This document shows, piece after piece, positions 60,595-64,000 of a stretch of 64,000 nucleotides of DNA. This stretch comes from Sphingobacteriales bacterium (GTDB lineage: Bacteria > Bacteroidota > Bacteroidia > Chitinophagales > Chitinophagaceae): NCBI GenBank assembly GCA_027484425.1, contig JAIXSZ010000014.1, positions 1-64,000 on the forward strand, read 5' to 3'. The notes beneath the pieces were generated by a model. The model had not been told where the DNA came from. It made no database searches and saw nothing but the letters and a program-made list of their open reading frames with translations. The first letter of the stretch is position 1. Each line of letters opens with the position of its first letter. The translations under genes and the position numbers were made by a program.

Positions 60595-63219
60595 TTATTT
60601 CCTGTACTGCTTCACTATTCCTTTCATTTCGTTTAGTTTCATCAGGGCTTCTACAGGTGTGAGGGTATTGATATCAGTATCATCCAGTAATTGTTGTATA
60701 CGACGTATATCTTCCGTCACACCATCGAAAATATTCAATTGATAGTTTGGAGCAGGTTTGATATTTTTTACCCTTTGCTGAATCGAGTTCGTGCCAGTAT
60801 CAGCATGTTTTTCTTCAAGCTGGGCTAAAATTTCATTAGCTCTATCTAGCAACTTAGGAGGCATACCGGCCATTCTGGCTACCTGAATACCAAAACTGTG
60901 TCTGCTGCCGCCCGGCGCCAATTTCCTCAAAAAAATGACTTTGTTGCCAGTTTCTTTATGTGTAATGTGGTAATTACGCACTCGTTCCAGTTGTTTTTCG
61001 AGTTCATTCAGTTCGTGATAGTGCGTTGCAAAAAGGGTTTTGGGTCTATTAGGACTATTATGCAAGTGCTCCACTATACTCCATGCAAGCGATATGCCAT
61101 CATAAGTGCTCGTGCCTCTGCCAATTTCATCAAGCAGTACTAAACTTCGCTCGCTAAGGTTGTTGATGATACTTGCAGTTTCGTTCATCTCTACCATAAA
61201 AGTACTCTCACCGCCACTTAGGTTGTCAGAGGCCCCAACACGTGTGAATATCTTATCTGTGAGCCCTATAGTAGCGGATGAAGCAGGAACAAAACTACCC
61301 ATATGTGCCATGAGGGTGATAATAGCAGTTTGTCGCAACAATGCACTCTTACCACTCATATTGGGCCCGGTAAGTATAATTGCTTGCTGTTCTGTTTTAT
61401 CGAGCCTGATGTCGTTTGCTATATAACTTTCGCCAGGTGGGAGCTGCTGTTCTATTACAGGATGTCTGCCGTCTTTGATGTCAATTAGACTTTCGGTCAC
61501 AAGCAATGGCCTGCGATAATGATACTGCTGCGCGTTATATGCAAAGCATAATAAGCAGTCGAGTTGAGCCGTAACTTGAGCATTATTCTGAATTGGAGCT
61601 ATGTAAGGTTCAATTGCTGCAAGTAATTGCTGGTATAAATCAACCTCAATTGCAAGAATTCTGTCTTCTGCCCCAAGAATTTTTTCTTCATATTCTTTCA
61701 ACTCAGGTGTTATATACCTTTCAGCGTTTGCCAGTGTTTGTTTTCGTATCCAGTCAGTTGGTACCTTGTCTTTATGGGTATGAGTAACTTCTAAGTAATA
61801 ACCAAAAACATTGTTATAAGAAATCTTCAACGATGAAATACCTGTACGTTGCGACTCTTGCTGCTGAATTTGTAATAAATAGTCCTTTCCACTGCGCGAA
61901 ATCGTTCTCAGTTGGTCAAGCTCTTCGGAAATACTAGCTTTTATCATGCCACCTTTTGCTACCTGAGCAGGAGCATCTTCCGATATTGTATCTATAATTC
62001 TTTGTCGTATTTCAGCGAGTGGTTGCATTGGCAGTGCCAATTGCTGCAATGACGTTTCATTGTCTGCTAAGCATAATTCACGTATTTGCTGCATACAATA
62101 TATGCTCTTTGCCAGTTGCAGAACTTCGCGTGGATTAGCTTTTTTTAGTGGTATTTTACCTACTAGCCGTTCTACATCGCCTGTTTGTTTTATTAGAGCA
62201 GTAATTGCTTGTGTTAAATCTTGCGATGTTATAAAATGACTAACAAGATTTAACCGCTGGTCAATTTTGTTCATATCATACAGTGGAAAGATCATCCACC
62301 GTTTCATAAGCCTAGCCCCCATAGGCGTATGGGTGTGGTCTATAGCTTGTAACAGATTAGTGCCTTGTTCATAACTACTGTGTATAAGTTCCAGATTTCT
62401 AATTGTAAATCTATCCATCCACAAGAATTCAGTAGCTGTTATTCGCTGTAAGGTATTTAGGTGTTGTAGGTTGGCGTGCTCTGTGTCTTTAAGATAATGG
62501 ATTCCCACACCACAAGCTACTGTAGCTGCTTTTAGCTCTTCTATCCCAAAACCTTTCAATGATTGTGTCTGAAAATGGCTTAGTAATAAGTCGTAAGTAT
62601 ATTGCTCTCTAAACACCCATTCATCTAGCTGAAAAGTGTAAACTCTAGTATCAAATTGCTCTTTAAAACGCTTTATTTGTGATTTGGACAAAATCACTTC
62701 TGATGGCTGAAAACTCTGCATGAGTTTATCCATGTATTCAGTATTGCCTTCAGCTGCATAAAATTCCCCAGTTGTAATATCCAAAAATGCGATACCACAT
62801 ACTGGGTCTGCCAAATGCAGTACTGCTAAAAAGTTATTGGTTCTATTTTCTAATAGTTTGTCGCTTGTAGCTACACCAGGTGTTACCAGTTCAGTTACAC
62901 CTCTTTTCACTATTCCTTTCGTAAGCTTAGGATCTTCCAGTTGGTCACATATCGCAACTCTGTACCCAGCTTTTACAAGCTTATGAAGATATGTCTCTAG
63001 GGAGTGATGTGGGAAACCAGCTAATTCGACGGCCGAGGCAGAACCATTTGAACGTTTTGTAAGTGTTATGCCTAACACTCTTGATGCTATTTGGGCATCT
63101 TCGCCAAAAGTCTCGTAAAAGTCACCTACCCTAAACAATAATATAGCATCTGGATATTTTGATTTAATATCCTTGTGTTGCTTCATTAGGGGCGTTTCCG
63201 CTGCTTCTTTTTTTGCCAC
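60595..63219 (-). CDS. mutS: DNA mismatch repair protein MutS
   Basis: 874 residues. Mismatch-contact Phe-x-Glu in RVGDFYETFGEDA, connector and lever domains, ATPase with LTGPNMSGKSALLRQTA (Walker A), SLVLLDEIGRGTSTYDG (Walker B and signature) and FATHYHELNELE. Length matches MutS1, so it recognises mismatches and recruits MutL. Confidence 0.96.
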   Translation of the reverse strand: MAKKEAAETPLMKQHKDIKSKYPDAILLFRVGDFYETFGEDAQIASRVLGITLTKRSNGSASAVELAGFPHHSLETYLHKLVKAGYRVAICDQLEDPKLTKGIVKRGVTELVTPGVATSDKLLENRTNNFLAVLHLADPVCGIAFLDITTGEFYAAEGNTEYMDKLMQSFQPSEVILSKSQIKRFKEQFDTRVYTFQLDEWVFREQYTYDLLLSHFQTQSLKGFGIEELKAATVACGVGIHYLKDTEHANLQHLNTLQRITATEFLWMDRFTIRNLELIHSSYEQGTNLLQAIDHTHTPMGARLMKRWMIFPLYDMNKIDQRLNLVSHFITSQDLTQAITALIKQTGDVERLVGKIPLKKANPREVLQLAKSIYCMQQIRELCLADNETSLQQLALPMQPLAEIRQRIIDTISEDAPAQVAKGGMIKASISEELDQLRTISRSGKDYLLQIQQQESQRTGISSLKISYNNVFGYYLEVTHTHKDKVPTDWIRKQTLANAERYITPELKEYEEKILGAEDRILAIEVDLYQQLLAAIEPYIAPIQNNAQVTAQLDCLLCFAYNAQQYHYRRPLLVTESLIDIKDGRHPVIEQQLPPGESYIANDIRLDKTEQQAIILTGPNMSGKSALLRQTAIITLMAHMGSFVPASSATIGLTDKIFTRVGASDNLSGGESTFMVEMNETASIINNLSERSLVLLDEIGRGTSTYDGISLAWSIVEHLHNSPNRPKTLFATHYHELNELEKQLERVRNYHITHKETGNKVIFLRKLAPGGSRHSFGIQVARMAGMPPKLLDRANEILAQLEEKHADTGTNSIQQRVKNIKPAPNYQLNIFDGVTEDIRRIQQLLDDTDINTLTPVEALMKLNEMKGIVKQYRK

Positions 63220-63340
63220 ATCGCAAATTTAACTGCTTACCACCGCAATAAAGCATGGTGAATACACTATGTTGGGTATGTGTGGATAAATACACTACAC
63301 AAGTCGATAACGTTAACAAAAACTGTATATGAAATGTCAT

Positions 63341-63913
63341 TTACTTTCGGCTATCGCCATAGAAACAGTGGCGACATCGTGGCTCGTACACATTTTTTTC
63401 ACCTAGAAGTACTTGTTCTTCTTTTTCTGAAAGTCGGTAGGAATAATTAGCAAGGTTACCACACCTCACACATATGGCATGCAACTTAGTTATGTACTCA
63501 GCTCTGGCGAGTATTGCAGGCATAGGCCCGAAGGGTTTGCCGGTAAAATCCATATCCAATCCTGCAACTATAACCCTTGTACCTCTCAATGCAAGACTTT
63601 CTGCCACTTCTACTATACCAGCATCAAAAAATTGTGCCTCATCTATCCCTACTACATCTACACCAGATGCCATAAGCAAGATGTTGAATGGATTATCTAC
63701 GGGGGTTGATATCACTCTCGATTCATCATGTGATACAATATCTTCAGGATGGTAACGAGTATCTACAGCAGGCTTAAATATTTCAACACTAAGCCCGGCT
63801 ATCTGTACCCTTTTAAGCCTTCGTATGAGTTCTTCTGTCTTTCCAGAAAACATACTGCCTGCTATAACTTCTATCCATCCTCTTTTTCCACCTATATATG
63901 GCTCTATAAACAT
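63341..63913 (-). CDS. tdk: Thymidine kinase
   Basis: 190 residues. Type II thymidine kinase: [20 protein letters not shown] (Walker A), [12 protein letters not shown] (Walker B), lasso domain with two zinc pairs ([10 protein letters not shown] and [10 protein letters not shown]). Phosphorylates thymidine in the salvage pathway. The start at 63913 is preceded by an A/T-rich leader. Confidence 0.95.
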   Translation of the reverse strand: MFIEPYIGGKRGWIEVIAGSMFSGKTEELIRRLKRVQIAGLSVEIFKPAVDTRYHPEDIVSHDESRVISTPVDNPFNILLMASGVDVVGIDEAQFFDAGIVEVAESLALRGTRVIVAGLDMDFTGKPFGPMPAILARAEYITKLHAICVRCGNLANYSYRLSEKEEQVLLGEKNVYEPRCRHCFYGDSRK

Positions 63914-64000
63914 AGTATTATGAGTATTGCTTTCAAAAGTAAAAAAACATTACCCAAAAGCATAGCAACTCGGGATATTTTGGGATGACAGATAAATGAA

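Overview
The window reads as a chromosome segment of a Bacteroidota bacterium, probably Chitinophagales-like. The signs are Bacteroidota-type promoters (TTTG-N19-TATATTTG before tRNA-Gly, TATCTTTG before sdhC), the three-gene sdhCAB fumarate/succinate module with a five-helix SdhC, a separate ParE, and a class I lanthipeptide system of the Bacteroidota kind. The genus cannot be fixed from the sequence alone. Core genes lie at both ends: parE, two glycosyltransferases, ccmB and two tRNAs on the left (0-6 kb), then sdhB-sdhA-sdhC, fabG, a MocR-type regulator, fusA, tex, ccmF, ccmE, mutS and tdk on the right (46.3-64 kb). Everything between tRNA-Leu(UAA) and about 46.2 kb is accessory DNA.

Accessory block 1 (about 5.94-28.04 kb) is a virus-like integrated element. 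A large serine recombinase whose reading frame runs antisense into tRNA-Leu, a small partner ORF, an HTH protein and an Xre/ImmA-type regulator are transcribed leftwards. A control region with three AAACGTTT palindromes separates them from a rightward operon of more than 20 tightly packed genes. That operon encodes many small membrane-anchored proteins, a transglutaminase-fold cysteine-peptidase-like protein, a GH104 lambda-R-like lytic transglycosylase, a peptidoglycan-binding protein, an amidase-like protein, a transpeptidase-like protein, annexin-like repeats, several small proteins without membrane segments, a 1571-aa methyltransferase plus Strawberry-notch-type helicase (DarB-like) and a RadA/KaiC-like ATPase. 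I recognise no terminase, portal, HK97 capsid or tail gene. The best hypothesis is a tailless, possibly membrane-containing prophage or related element of an undescribed type. An Asn-Gly-Leu-x-Gly-Leu-like motif recurs in at least four of its proteins, and an HTH gene plus 20-bp repeat module is duplicated in inverted orientation around its control region.

Accessory block 2 (28.8-35.8 kb, AT-rich, leftward) is a class I lanthipeptide cluster: a 303-aa precursor whose seven cysteines all lie in the last 44 residues after Gly-Gly, a strong hairpin, then a DoxX-like protein, LanC, full-length LanB, a small membrane protein and an ABC ATPase.

Accessory block 3 (36.2-43.1 kb) is a defence cluster: an MqsR-like toxin with a Panacea (SocA/DUF4065) antitoxin, followed by a type II CBASS operon (CD-NTase, Cap2 E2-E1, Cap3 JAMM peptidase, SAVED effector). 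The SAVED sensor is followed, in another frame, by a domain with an HEAIH metallopeptidase motif. The two halves look like one protein split by a frameshift near 41.88 kb.

Accessory block 4 (43.1-46.2 kb) holds three diverged copies of a roughly 110-130-bp repeat ending in a sequence resembling the tRNA-Leu 3' end. They separate single genes (DUF3592-like, DUF2185/Imm33-like, an envelope protein), like remnants of tandem integration or a cassette array.
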